Assembly (NCBI GenBank): GCA_002457215.1
Contig: NTJZ01000002.1
Location: 124,001 to 188,000, forward strand
Direction of reading: 5' to 3'
Source: OM182 bacterium MED-G28
GTDB taxonomy: Bacteria > Pseudomonadota > Gammaproteobacteria > Pseudomonadales > Pseudohongiellaceae
DNA: 64,000 bases
The notes under the pieces were generated by a model. It had not been told where the DNA came from and made no database searches. It saw only the letters and a program-made list of their open reading frames with translations. Both the position numbers and the translations under genes were made by a program. Positions 10,602 to 20,467 of this stretch are shown here, piece by piece. Every line of letters begins with the position of its first letter. Position 1 is the stretch's first letter.

Positions 10602-11732
10602 TTGTTCCACATGCGAAATTTCTCTAAGTTGGTCTTTATTGGACTCGCAGTACTACTTTCCGCCCATACCTATGCCCAAGGCAATGCTCGCGGGAATATT
10701 GGTGAAAGCCCCTACAATGTAATTCGCCACTGGGCTGAACCTTTCCAGGAATTTGGGTTTGGTTTCGGCGGAAACTCGGGGGTTTGGGCAGAATCACCAG
10801 ACCGAATCATTATCACGCAACGCGGTGAAACTGTATTGCCGTTCCCGATTCCAGATGATTTTCCTGGTTATGCCGGTGCGCTAGGCATCAATGTTCTAAG
10901 AGAAACCAATCGCAGAACTTGGCAAAACTGTCTTTATGTTGTGAATGGTGATGGTGAGCCTATCGAAATTTGGGATCACCTGGATTATCTCTGTGAGGGC
11001 TCAGACGGTCCTGGCCCCCACAGAATTCGCATCAGCCCATATGATCCAGAGAACCGTATCTGGTTAGTACATGAAACATTTCACCAGATCTATGTTATTT
11101 CGAACGATGGCTCAGAAGTACTCGCGACTTATGGGGAAAAATTGGTGCCAGGGGATGATGAGACCCATTTTGGTCGACCTCAAGACATTGCCTTTTTGCC
11201 AGACGGCCGAATCCTAATTGCCGATGGATTAGATAACCATCGCGTAATGATCATGGACAGTGAAATGAATTATCTTGGTGAGTTCGGGGGGTTCGGTGAT
11301 GGGCCTGGTCAATTCAACACAATTCATGCCATTGGTATAGGCCCCGAAGGAAGAGTCATTGTTCTTGATCGTTCAGGGGGACAGGTAAACCTTTTTCGTA
11401 CCACCGACGACCCGGCGATTATTGAATTCGAACGTTCTATTGGTTCGCCTTTGACCTTGCCTCTAGATATCATCGTTAACGAAGATGATTTTTGGATTAC
11501 TGATTTAGGACCATTGCGATTTCTTAACTTCGATTTTGAAGGAAATCTGAAATATACCTGGCTAGTACCATTAGATTTGCCAGATGGTTACATCGAAGTT
11601 CATACGTTTTCAGTAGATTCAGAAGGTAATCTTTTTGGTGGTGATAATCAGTATGGTCGGTCACAGAAATTTGTGCCTAAAGAAGGAGTAGGGCCTGAAT
11701 TGCTAATAGAGCCACCATGGACTGCAAATTAA
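10602..11732 (+). CDS. Secreted NHL-repeat/6-bladed beta-propeller protein
   Basis: Signal peptide; repeated GRPQDIAFLPDGRILIADGLDNHRVMI-type NHL blades. Confidence 0.85.
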   Translation: MFHMRNFSKLVFIGLAVLLSAHTYAQGNARGNIGESPYNVIRHWAEPFQEFGFGFGGNSGVWAESPDRIIITQRGETVLPFPIPDDFPGYAGALGINVLRETNRRTWQNCLYVVNGDGEPIEIWDHLDYLCEGSDGPGPHRIRISPYDPENRIWLVHETFHQIYVISNDGSEVLATYGEKLVPGDDETHFGRPQDIAFLPDGRILIADGLDNHRVMIMDSEMNYLGEFGGFGDGPGQFNTIHAIGIGPEGRVIVLDRSGGQVNLFRTTDDPAIIEFERSIGSPLTLPLDIIVNEDDFWITDLGPLRFLNFDFEGNLKYTWLVPLDLPDGYIEVHTFSVDSEGNLFGGDNQYGRSQKFVPKEGVGPELLIEPPWTAN

Positions 11733-11745
11733 TAAGGAAGGACTA

Positions 11746-12681
11746 ATGGGAACAATAACAAAAAAAATATCCTTAGTATTTCTAGGAATTTTCGTCTTAA
11801 GCATCATGTCGAATGCTAGCGCGCAACGCCTAAATAAACTAATCGAGATGTTTGAGAATGATGAGCCAGCTTTTGGTGTTTTGTCCTTCGATTATTCTTT
11901 AGAGAATGCGCGATCACTTGCTACTTCTGGCCTTGATTTCGTTTTTGTTGATATGGAACATGCACCTTTCGATGTTGAGAAGTTGCGACAGTTCTTATTG
12001 GGGATGACCAACAAGCGAGAGATCTTAGAAAAAGGAAACTTGCAACCGAATGTTATTCCCTTGGTGAGAGTGCCTGCTGCTGGTGGAGCTGAGGAATTAA
12101 TTGCTCAAGCGAAACAAGTTTTAGACGTTGGTGTTTTCGGCATTTTCTTTCCTGCAATTCACACACGGGAGCAAGCTGAGCTAGCTGTTAGAGCCACTCG
12201 TTATCCGCAATACAACGGTACTCCAGATTATGAACCGGTTGGATTGAGAGGAAGAAACCCTTCGAATGCAGTATGGTATTGGGGGGTCAGTGATTATCAT
12301 GCCAAGGCTGATGTTTGGCCCCTAGATCCTCAAGGTGAATTACTCTCTATGATGTTTATTGAATCTGCTGAGGGAGTAGAAAACATTGAAGAAATTATTT
12401 CTGTTCCTGGACTAGGCGCTATTTTTATTGGGCCATCAGACTTAAGTACTTCTATGGGCTACACCAGTCCAGCAGCACCAGCAGTGGAAGAAGCTATACA
12501 AACGGTTCTGCGAGCATGCCTGGACAATGATGTACCCTGCGCAATAACTACTGGGGCCGGTTCAGTGCAGGATCGAATTGAGCAAGGCTTTAGATTTGTA
12601 ACAGTTGGAGCAGATGGTGGTTTGAACGCGGGAGCTTCGAACGCACTGCGCCTTGGCAGAGAGGCAGCAGGCCGACCCTAA
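11746..12681 (+). CDS. HpcH/HpaI aldolase/citrate lyase family protein with signal peptide
   Basis: FVFVDMEHAPFD, RVPAAG, GIFFPAI, GAIFIGPSDLSTSMG motifs; N-terminal signal ending SNASAQ. Confidence 0.87.
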   Translation: MGTITKKISLVFLGIFVLSIMSNASAQRLNKLIEMFENDEPAFGVLSFDYSLENARSLATSGLDFVFVDMEHAPFDVEKLRQFLLGMTNKREILEKGNLQPNVIPLVRVPAAGGAEELIAQAKQVLDVGVFGIFFPAIHTREQAELAVRATRYPQYNGTPDYEPVGLRGRNPSNAVWYWGVSDYHAKADVWPLDPQGELLSMMFIESAEGVENIEEIISVPGLGAIFIGPSDLSTSMGYTSPAAPAVEEAIQTVLRACLDNDVPCAITTGAGSVQDRIEQGFRFVTVGADGGLNAGASNALRLGREAAGRP

Positions 12682-12686
12682 ATTTT

Positions 12687-13859
12687 TCACGAGAGGTTTT
12701 CCAGAGTTCGCTGAATTCTAGCGAAAGCCTCTTCTAAAATTTCTTTTTCTTGTCCAAAAGCAATACGCATGTGATGATCCATACCAAAGGAATCACCTGA
12801 ACCAATAAACACACTTGCTTCATTAATTAGTTTCAACATTAAATCGTTAGAGTTGATGTCGAGATTGTACTTAATGAAACTCACCGCAGATGCTTGAGGT
12901 GGGGTGTAAGAAAACAAACCTTCCTGGGCATCCATCCATTTCTGTAAAATCGGAAAACCATTGCGAATATAATTGCGAGCGCGGGCAATGAGTCGTGGTC
13001 GAATTTCTGGTGATAGTGCATGGGCAGCTAAGGTATTACTTAGCATGGATGCGGTTATGGTTGCATATTCATGGCGCCGCCAGATCTTTTCGACAGTATC
13101 AGGCGGGCCGACTATCCAACCAATTCTCAATCCAGGAAGCCCATAGGCTTTGCTCATGCTTCCTACCGAGATCACTTTATCGTAAAGCCCAAAGAAAGAT
13201 TCAGATTCTTCTTCTTGTTCGCGCTCTGCACCTCGATAAACTTCGTCAGCGAGAATCCAGGCTCCGACTCGTTCCGCCGCAGCGATAATACGCTGCGTTT
13301 CGGTTTCAGTAAAAATATGACCGGTTGGGTTGTTGGGGTTAACGACAGCGATAACTTTTGTTTTTTCATTGACTGCTGCTGTTAGTTCGTCAATGTTTAG
13401 TGACCAGCTATCCCCGGAATTCAAAGAGAAAGTCTTAACTTTATACCCTTGATTTTCGGCAATTCCCCAAACTTGCTTATAGGTCGGAGTTATCGTCGCA
13501 AGTTCATCTCCGTCCTCCAGAAGGGTTTGCACAACTATTTGATTAGCTTCTGCCGCGCCCACAGTTACTAACACGTTATTTATGGTAGCTTGATTGTACA
13601 AAGAAGCTATTGACTCTCTTAATGGAGGGCTGCCATTCACATGGGGGTAGTTGATCTCTGTACTCAATAATTTATTGAGCAGCGATTCATCGTTTCCAAT
13701 TAGTTCCTGCAAGGTAATGGGATGGACGCCGCTTTCAGTTAAATTGAAATCAACTTTCTGTTCCCAAACTGACTGGCTATATTCAAGGTCAAAAGGCGTG
13801 AACTTCATGCACATTCCGATAGTGACTGATTTTTCGAGAGCCCATTTTGCCAGATTCAC
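12687..13859 (-). CDS. PLP-dependent class I/II aminotransferase
   Basis: NPNNPTGHIF, LADEVYRG, SMSKAYGLPGLRIGW. Start may be the internal ATG at 13808 (MKFTPFDLEYSQ). Confidence 0.9.
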   Translation of the reverse strand: MNLAKWALEKSVTIGMCMKFTPFDLEYSQSVWEQKVDFNLTESGVHPITLQELIGNDESLLNKLLSTEINYPHVNGSPPLRESIASLYNQATINNVLVTVGAAEANQIVVQTLLEDGDELATITPTYKQVWGIAENQGYKVKTFSLNSGDSWSLNIDELTAAVNEKTKVIAVVNPNNPTGHIFTETETQRIIAAAERVGAWILADEVYRGAEREQEEESESFFGLYDKVISVGSMSKAYGLPGLRIGWIVGPPDTVEKIWRRHEYATITASMLSNTLAAHALSPEIRPRLIARARNYIRNGFPILQKWMDAQEGLFSYTPPQASAVSFIKYNLDINSNDLMLKLINEASVFIGSGDSFGMDHHMRIAFGQEKEILEEAFARIQRTLENLS

Positions 13860-13913
13860 CTAAACTATGCCGCAATTGGAGCAAATAACATTCACTTGTT
13901 AGACTGCCTAGTA

Positions 13914-14681
13914 ATGATCGAACTTAAAAATCTTCAGAAGACATTCGATAATGGCGCGACTTACGCTGTTGCTAATACCTCCTTTTCCGTGGAAAAGGGT
14001 GAATTACTCGGATTAATAGGAGAGTCTGGCAGTGGTAAGACCACAACATTAAAAATGATTAACCGGCTGGAAGAGCCGTCTTCTGGTGAAGTGTATGTTA
14101 ATGGTCAGAATGTGTTAGCCAGTAATCCAGAAGAATTGCGTCGTAATATCGGTTACGTTTTTCAGGGGATAGGCTTATTTCCACATTACACAGTTGCCGA
14201 AAATGTCGCTGCGGTGCCTCAGTTACTTGGCTGGGATGACAATCGAGTTAAGTTGCGTTGCCAAGAAACATTGAAAATGGTTGGCCTTCCTGTCGAGGAA
14301 TATGGTGCTCGCTATTCCTCGCAGCTCTCTGGGGGACAGCAACAACGAGTCGGTGTTGCTCGTGCTCTTGCCTCAGAGCCAGATGTCATCCTTATGGATG
14401 AACCCTTTGGAGCACTCGACCCAATTACGCGGGCCGAATTACAAGAAGAATTTAAACGCATTCAAACTAACTTGAATTTGACTGTCATTATCGTAACCCA
14501 TGACATGACCGAAGCCCTACTTATGGCGGACCGGATCGCCGTGATGAAAGACGGTGAAGTTCTGCAAATCGGAACGCCCCAAGAACTACTCAATAAGCCC
14601 GAACATGAATACGTAAAGAAAATGGTTGATATGCCTAAGCGTCGTGCAGATAGATTAGAGAAGTTGGTGCATTCATCATGA
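13914..14681 (+). CDS. Osmoprotectant (glycine betaine/choline-type) ABC transporter ATP-binding protein
   Basis: Walker A GESGSGKTT, LSGGQQQR signature, Walker B VILMDEP; OpuCA-type. ATG at 13914 preferred over TTG at 13896. Confidence 0.9.
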   Translation: MIELKNLQKTFDNGATYAVANTSFSVEKGELLGLIGESGSGKTTTLKMINRLEEPSSGEVYVNGQNVLASNPEELRRNIGYVFQGIGLFPHYTVAENVAAVPQLLGWDDNRVKLRCQETLKMVGLPVEEYGARYSSQLSGGQQQRVGVARALASEPDVILMDEPFGALDPITRAELQEEFKRIQTNLNLTVIIVTHDMTEALLMADRIAVMKDGEVLQIGTPQELLNKPEHEYVKKMVDMPKRRADRLEKLVHSS

Positions 14682-16201
14682 GTGATAATTTGCGCGAACA
14701 ATTAGTTCTTTTACCAGACTATTTCCAAGGACATTTATTATTGACTCTGATTTCTTTATCTTTGGGAATTATTATCAGTATTCCTCTAGGTGTATGGGCA
14801 GCTCAGTCCAAAATTGTTAAACGACCTCTGTTGACTGCGGTTAGCATAATTCAAACTTTTCCCAGCGTTGCTATATTAGCTATGGTCGTCGCCCTTCTCG
14901 GAGGCCAAATTGGATTGGTCCCGGCGATTATTGCTCTTGTGTTGTATTCCATGTTGCCTATTGTCCGTAACACAGTTACTGGACTAGAAACCGTTGCTGA
15001 TGAAGTGGTAGAGGCTGCTAGAGGTATCGGAATGAGCTCGAACCAAATACTAACTAAGGTGCGTTTACCCTTAGCCTTGCCAGTTATCATAGCGGGAATA
15101 CGCACAGCTGCAGTGTGGACAGTCGGGGTCGCGACTCTTTCAACTTTGGTTGGAGCTACTAGTTTTGGCAACTACATTTTTACTGGTCTACAAACAAGCA
15201 ACTTGGTTTCAGTAACTGTTGGCTCATTAGCAGCTGCGTTAATGGCGATCGTTCTTGATTCCATCATTGGCGGTATTCAATGGCTTACTGAACAGCGCAA
15301 TCAAAAATCTTCCACTAGAAAATTCAAACAGGTTAAGTTCATAGTAATCACTGCGGTGTTACTTGGCGGAAGTTTTTCTGCCTACAGCTTACTGCCAGAA
15401 CCTAAAGCAGATTTTGTAATAGGAGGTAAAGCCTACACCGAGCAGTATATTATCGCTGGCTTATTGGCCACTGAATTAGAAGCTGCTGGTTTTACAGTTG
15501 ATCAAAGAATTGGGATGGGAACCGAAGTTCTTTACACAGCAACGGCTAATGGCACAGTGGATGTTTACTTGGAATACACCGGCACGGTTTGGGCGAATAT
15601 TATGAATAATTCACACAACCCGGGGAGGAAGGTGGTGTTAGAAAGTGTGACAGACTTTGTAAAAGGAAAGGATGGCATGATCAATGTTGGAACTCTGGGT
15701 TTTCAGAATCGTTATGCACTGGCGATGCGAAAAGATCGTGCCCAGGAATTAGGTATAGTATCTATTGAAGACATGATCCCTTTGGCAGATGGATTGATTG
15801 CTGCCGGGGATTTAGAGTTTTTTGGTCGGTTAGAGTGGATTACTTTGCGCGACACTTACAATATTGATTTTGCTGAAAAATTGACCTTTGATTCAACACT
15901 GATGTATACCGCAGTAAATGAAGGGCAGGTCGATTTGATCACTGCCTATACCAGTGATGGCCGTGTCGCTGCATTTGATCTTCAGATTATTGAAGATCCG
16001 AGAAATAGTATGTTGCCCTATGATAGTTTTCTACTCGCTTCCTCGAGAGCTGCTGAGAATAATCGTTTTGTCGAAATCATGCAGACTTTGGTTAATCAGA
16101 TTTCTGATCTCGAAATGCGGGAAGCAAATCGACTTGTGGATGTCGAAGGTCGCTCGGTGTCTGATGCGATAGCATACTTACAGACAATAATTCACGAATA
16201 G
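14678..16201 (+). CDS. Osmoprotectant ABC transporter permease fused to substrate-binding domain
   Basis: N-terminal OpuCB-like permease (EAARGIGMSSNQILTKVRLPLALPVIIAGIRTA) followed by OpuAC/OpuCC-like SBP (GGKAYTEQYIIAGLLA); overlaps the ATPase by 4 nt. Confidence 0.9.
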   Translation: MSDNLREQLVLLPDYFQGHLLLTLISLSLGIIISIPLGVWAAQSKIVKRPLLTAVSIIQTFPSVAILAMVVALLGGQIGLVPAIIALVLYSMLPIVRNTVTGLETVADEVVEAARGIGMSSNQILTKVRLPLALPVIIAGIRTAAVWTVGVATLSTLVGATSFGNYIFTGLQTSNLVSVTVGSLAAALMAIVLDSIIGGIQWLTEQRNQKSSTRKFKQVKFIVITAVLLGGSFSAYSLLPEPKADFVIGGKAYTEQYIIAGLLATELEAAGFTVDQRIGMGTEVLYTATANGTVDVYLEYTGTVWANIMNNSHNPGRKVVLESVTDFVKGKDGMINVGTLGFQNRYALAMRKDRAQELGIVSIEDMIPLADGLIAAGDLEFFGRLEWITLRDTYNIDFAEKLTFDSTLMYTAVNEGQVDLITAYTSDGRVAAFDLQIIEDPRNSMLPYDSFLLASSRAAENNRFVEIMQTLVNQISDLEMREANRLVDVEGRSVSDAIAYLQTIIHE

Positions 16202-16234
16202 TTATGGGACCGAGATTTTTATTAGGTAAAGTAT

Positions 16235-16268
16235 AAAAAGGCCAGCTTTAAAAACGCTGGCCTTTTTT
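16235..16268 (+). terminator. Rho-independent terminator
   Basis: AAAAAGGCCAGC-tttaaaaac-GCTGGCCTTTTTT: perfect stem with T tract after the ABC operon; may be bidirectional. Confidence 0.9.
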
Positions 16269-16296
16269 AATTATCGTATCTGTCATTCGAGAGATA

Positions 16297-17532
16297 TTAC
16301 TGATAAATCGCAGAACGAGCAGCTCCATGAACTTGGACAGAGTAAAGAACATCACTATTTTGAATCATGCCGATGAAGATTATGTTTTCAACTGGATCGA
16401 TCCAAAACCATGAGCCAGCGATACCCCACCACCAATGCGTGCCCTTAGGTGCGCCCTGAAATACATCAGGGTTTTCTACAATTGCAAAGTCGACACCAAA
16501 AACGTTTCCAGGATACAACTGGCCAATTCCTTCCACGCCTTCTGGCAGGTGATTGCTACGCATAATTTGCACGGCTTCTTCAGACAGAATGCGTTCGCCA
16601 TTTAGTGCGCCTTTGTTCAAATGCATCTGCGTAAATTTCATGTAGTCTGCTGCAGTAGATGTAAGTCCGCCACCACCAGAAAGGAATTTTGGTGGGCTTA
16701 GAAAGGCACCGGTATCAGTGCGGATCAGTGATCCATCCTGACCGGGAAAATACTGTCGGGCAAGCCTGTGGGCATTTTCTGATTTTACATAGAAACCTGT
16801 GTCTACCATGCCCAAAGGGTTGAAAATTCTTTCTTGTAAAAATTCGTCAAATGATTGACCGGAAAGTTTTTCTACCAAGTAACCCTGCACATCCACAGAA
16901 ATTGAATAAACCCATTGTGTTCCAGGCTGATAGCCTAAGGGAATGTCTTCAAGTGCAGGTATAGACTCGGCTAAAGTATAATTGGGTAGGTCCATAATTC
17001 CAGCGTTAGCATAGGCTTCAGCAATAGGACCTTGAGATAGCGGCGGTGTATAAAGCAGTCCGCCAGTGTGGCTCATCAATTCACGCACGGTCATTGGATG
17101 ATTAGCAGGTTCCGTTTCCCAGCTGCCGTCTTCATTTTGAGAGACGAATACGTCCACATTGGCTAGTTCTGGCAAATATTTACCAACCGGATCATCAAGT
17201 TCAAATTTTCCTTCATCGAACAGAATCATCAGTGCAGTACCGGTCACCGGTTTTGTCATAGAAAAAATACGGAAGATTGAATCAGTGCTCATCGCTACTT
17301 GGTCTTCTACATTCTGATAACCCAAGGCTTTATTCATTTGAATTTCGCCGTCTTGAGCAATCATAACAACGGCACCAGAAAGTTTGCCTTGGTCTATTCT
17401 GCCCTGTAAATCGGCTTCTACCGCATCTAGGCGAGACCTATCTATATCTGCATTGGCCAGTGCGCTGAAGGCTGATAGAAGCATAATCAGTAAGCTTGAG
17501 ACTAATCGCTGGCTTAGTTGGAAGTGTGACAT
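16297..17532 (-). CDS. Secreted beta-lactamase-family serine hydrolase (EstB/PBP-like)
   Basis: SMTKPVTG (SxxK), YSISVDVQG (YxS/N-like), signal peptide. Confidence 0.9.
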   Translation of the reverse strand: MSHFQLSQRLVSSLLIMLLSAFSALANADIDRSRLDAVEADLQGRIDQGKLSGAVVMIAQDGEIQMNKALGYQNVEDQVAMSTDSIFRIFSMTKPVTGTALMILFDEGKFELDDPVGKYLPELANVDVFVSQNEDGSWETEPANHPMTVRELMSHTGGLLYTPPLSQGPIAEAYANAGIMDLPNYTLAESIPALEDIPLGYQPGTQWVYSISVDVQGYLVEKLSGQSFDEFLQERIFNPLGMVDTGFYVKSENAHRLARQYFPGQDGSLIRTDTGAFLSPPKFLSGGGGLTSTAADYMKFTQMHLNKGALNGERILSEEAVQIMRSNHLPEGVEGIGQLYPGNVFGVDFAIVENPDVFQGAPKGTHWWWGIAGSWFWIDPVENIIFIGMIQNSDVLYSVQVHGAARSAIYQ

Positions 17533-17656
17533 TACTCGTTCCTCTAAAGAATGATATTGAGCATTAATTTTTACTATGCAGTATTAGAGCATCAAACATG
17601 ACAAAAATAAAAGTCTGTAAGAAGGGCTGCACGGTCAGTGAGATTGGGTTAGTAGT

Positions 17657-19117
17657 TTATTGGGGGAGTGGGAAACGATCTAAAATTCTTCGTATGGCTT
17701 CTTCGGTTATAGTCGAACTCACTATATTCATACCACGATGAATTCCTGCAGCAATTTGCAGGGGATCATGGCCTATTTCGTTTTCTTGATTCCAAATTGA
17801 AATTTCTGCGCCTCGTTCACTTAAAAACGTAACCACTGCTGGTAAATGCTTGTAAGCGGCGCCATGCATTGCGGTGTTGCCCATGTTATCGACAGCATTA
17901 ATGTCGCCGCCCAAACTTAAGACATATTGCACTGCCTCCAGGGCCTCCTCTTCCGTGCCAGGATCCTCACCAGGCGCTCCAGTACCGAGACCAGCAGCTA
18001 CCATCAGAGGAGTACTATTGTCATCGTTAGGGATTGTTGGGTCTGCACCAAATTCAACCAGCAATTTCATTAAATCAGCATCGGCGGTTCGTGCTGCTAG
18101 AAGGAATGCTGTTGCTCCCCGCATATTAAGATCGCTAACGCCTACGGGAGGGCGCCTAGTAACTTGTGCATTGATATCTGCACCGGTAGCAATTAGTTTG
18201 CGGGTGAACTCCAATGAGCCGATAACACCAGAGCCTTGGGGTGCTGGATTGTTGCTGCCCGCCTGTCCGGCTTTACGAATCCAGCTGATTTGGTGGATGG
18301 GAGCCCAGCCGAGGGGTGCGGCGTTTGGATTAGCACCTCGATCTAGCAACAGAGCGGCAGTTTCAAAATGAGCACTGCCGATCGCAAGTAATAATGGTGT
18401 CATGCCAGTCTGAGCAGCACCTGACAGCCCATTCTCAGTGACTACTGCTTGTCCTGCAGGCAGCGCTTCTTCGATATCTGCGCCCAGGTCGAGCAATGCT
18501 TCGACGGTCGCAGTTTTTCCCTCCCGGGCAGCAAAAAGCAGGGGAGTAAATCCGCGTTCGGAACGGGCTGTAATATCTGCATTATTGCTAACCAGCAATT
18601 TAACAACTTCAAGATTTCCTTCACCGGCCGCCCACATGAGCGCAGATTGCCCACGCCAACTTTCTCGTTCGTTCACGTTTGCGCCTGCTTCAATTAATAG
18701 CGCAACTGATGCAACAACACCAGTTCGGGCCGCAGTCATGATTACCGTTTCATTTTCTGCCATCGCTGTGTTGGCCAGTCCGCCGGTGCTTAGCAACAGC
18801 CTAACTATTTCGGGGTTGCCATTGTTGGCAGCTAATGAAAGAGGGGCAACACCGTAGCGGTTTTTACTGTTAACCTCAGCACCGGCATTTAAGAGTAGCT
18901 GGGTAATAACTGAATTATCACGATGCACTGACCAATGCAGCGCCTGTGATCCATCAGCCGCTTCTGCGTTAATGTCTATCCCAGAATCTAACAAAGCTCG
19001 CACAGCGGTATTATCTTGCTCTTGAACTGCTTGTATCAAACGTAAGTCCTCCTGAGCTAGCGCCCAGATTGGTGTAAGGACTAAAAAAATTACTGCAATG
19101 TTTTTCTTCACGCTCAA
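17657..19117 (-). CDS. Secreted ankyrin-repeat protein
   Basis: Signal peptide; many ankyrin repeats such as GSQALHWSVHRDNSVITQLLLNAGAEVNSKNRYGVAPLSLAANNGNPEIVRLLL. Confidence 0.93.
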   Translation of the reverse strand: MSVKKNIAVIFLVLTPIWALAQEDLRLIQAVQEQDNTAVRALLDSGIDINAEAADGSQALHWSVHRDNSVITQLLLNAGAEVNSKNRYGVAPLSLAANNGNPEIVRLLLSTGGLANTAMAENETVIMTAARTGVVASVALLIEAGANVNERESWRGQSALMWAAGEGNLEVVKLLVSNNADITARSERGFTPLLFAAREGKTATVEALLDLGADIEEALPAGQAVVTENGLSGAAQTGMTPLLLAIGSAHFETAALLLDRGANPNAAPLGWAPIHQISWIRKAGQAGSNNPAPQGSGVIGSLEFTRKLIATGADINAQVTRRPPVGVSDLNMRGATAFLLAARTADADLMKLLVEFGADPTIPNDDNSTPLMVAAGLGTGAPGEDPGTEEEALEAVQYVLSLGGDINAVDNMGNTAMHGAAYKHLPAVVTFLSERGAEISIWNQENEIGHDPLQIAAGIHRGMNIVSSTITEEAIRRILDRFPLPQ

Positions 19118-19126
19118 TCTTTTCTG

Positions 19127-20467
19127 TTAGGCTGAATGAAACAACTCATCAACGCGACCATTGTTATCAGCGAAACTATCCAGATGCACACCAACGCTAT
19201 CTAGAAGCGTCAGGTGCAAGTTAGCCAACGGAGTTTGTTCATCTCCGTAGCGGATATGTCTGCCACCATGGATTCCACTATTTTTTCCACTGGCTACAAC
19301 AATGGGTAAATTTTTATGATCATGGACGTCAGGGTTACCCATCCCGCTGCCTAATAGATAAGTTGAATTATCTAACAAAGTACCATTACCTTCGTTAACC
19401 GCCTCCATTTTATCCAACATATAAGCAAAGAGAGATACATGATACTTATTAATTTTCGCCAACTTCTCTAGTTGAACAGGATCATTACCATGATGTGAGA
19501 TTGGGTGATGAGGCTCGGCAACGCCAATCTGCGGATAGGTCCGAGTAGACGCCTCACGGGCTAACTGAAAGCTAATAACCCGGGTTAGATCGGCTTGTAG
19601 TGCGAGGGTTTGTAGATCCATCATTAACTTCACATGATCTTCCCATTGTTCAGGCACTGAAGTAGGGCGCGTCAATTTAGGGAGCTGGACATTATCACTT
19701 TGTGCCTGTGACATCTGAATACGCCGTTCAACTTCGCGTACAGTATCCAAATACTCATCTACTTTCACTCGGTCGTTATTTCCAAGTTGTTTTTGATATT
19801 TGGACATATCTTCCATGACAGCATCTAATAGGCTGGCATTAGTAGCGAGTTGCGCCTGACGTTGTTCCGGAGTCCCGCCGTCGCCAAACAATCTTTCAAA
19901 TAACACACGGGGATCAGATACAGTTGGCAATGGTGTAGTGGGCGATGACCAGGCCAAACTATTTTGATAAACACAAGCATAACCGTTATCGCAATTGCCT
20001 ACCTGACTAATAATATCTGTGCCTATTTCCAGCGAGGGAAACGGTGTCTTCGAGCCTATTACTTTGGCAGCGATTTGGTCGACTGTCGTACCCAGGTAAT
20101 AGTCACTTCCTTCCGTGCGCTTAGCTTTTACGCAGCTAAGAAATGCGCAATTAGACGAAGCATGATTCCCAGTTGTGTGTGCATCGTTAATTTCTAAGTT
20201 TGATAGCACAGAGATTTTGTCTAGATGCGGATTAAGTGATGCCAATGAAGCGCTAAGGCTGCTCAGCTTGCCTTCCGTCCGTGGGACCCAAGGCTCTGGG
20301 TTCATGCCCATAGGTAGATAGAAATAACCAAGGCGACGAATGGGTTCAGAAGCACTGCCCGATTGGGCTAAAGCCGGAACCATGGCATCCAACATTGGCA
20401 ATGCAACCGCCGCGCCTAGTCCTCGCAGAACAGTCCTTCGAGGCAGCGTTTTTTTGGTAATTATCAT
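19127..20467 (-). CDS. DUF1552 family protein, Tat-like signal
   Basis: PRRTVLRGLGAAVALPMLDAMVPA N-terminus and overall DUF1552 pattern (GYFYLPMGMNPEPWVP, SHHGNDP, LLGSGMGNP). Confidence 0.9.
   Translation of the reverse strand: MIITKKTLPRRTVLRGLGAAVALPMLDAMVPALAQSGSASEPIRRLGYFYLPMGMNPEPWVPRTEGKLSSLSASLASLNPHLDKISVLSNLEINDAHTTGNHASSNCAFLSCVKAKRTEGSDYYLGTTVDQIAAKVIGSKTPFPSLEIGTDIISQVGNCDNGYACVYQNSLAWSSPTTPLPTVSDPRVLFERLFGDGGTPEQRQAQLATNASLLDAVMEDMSKYQKQLGNNDRVKVDEYLDTVREVERRIQMSQAQSDNVQLPKLTRPTSVPEQWEDHVKLMMDLQTLALQADLTRVISFQLAREASTRTYPQIGVAEPHHPISHHGNDPVQLEKLAKINKYHVSLFAYMLDKMEAVNEGNGTLLDNSTYLLGSGMGNPDVHDHKNLPIVVASGKNSGIHGGRHIRYGDEQTPLANLHLTLLDSVGVHLDSFADNNGRVDELFHSA

Noticed and set aside
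10372-10627. Short ORFs 10372..10593 (-) and 10394..10627 (+)
   Set aside because: Overlap each other on opposite strands in a promoter region; the KCCKCG motif is intriguing but insufficient support for a gene.
17874-18857. Long plus-strand ORFs 17874..18371 (165 aa) and 18438..18857 (139 aa)
   Set aside because: They lie antisense to the well-supported ankyrin gene and have low-complexity Ser/Ala/Pro/Arg composition typical of shadow ORFs.
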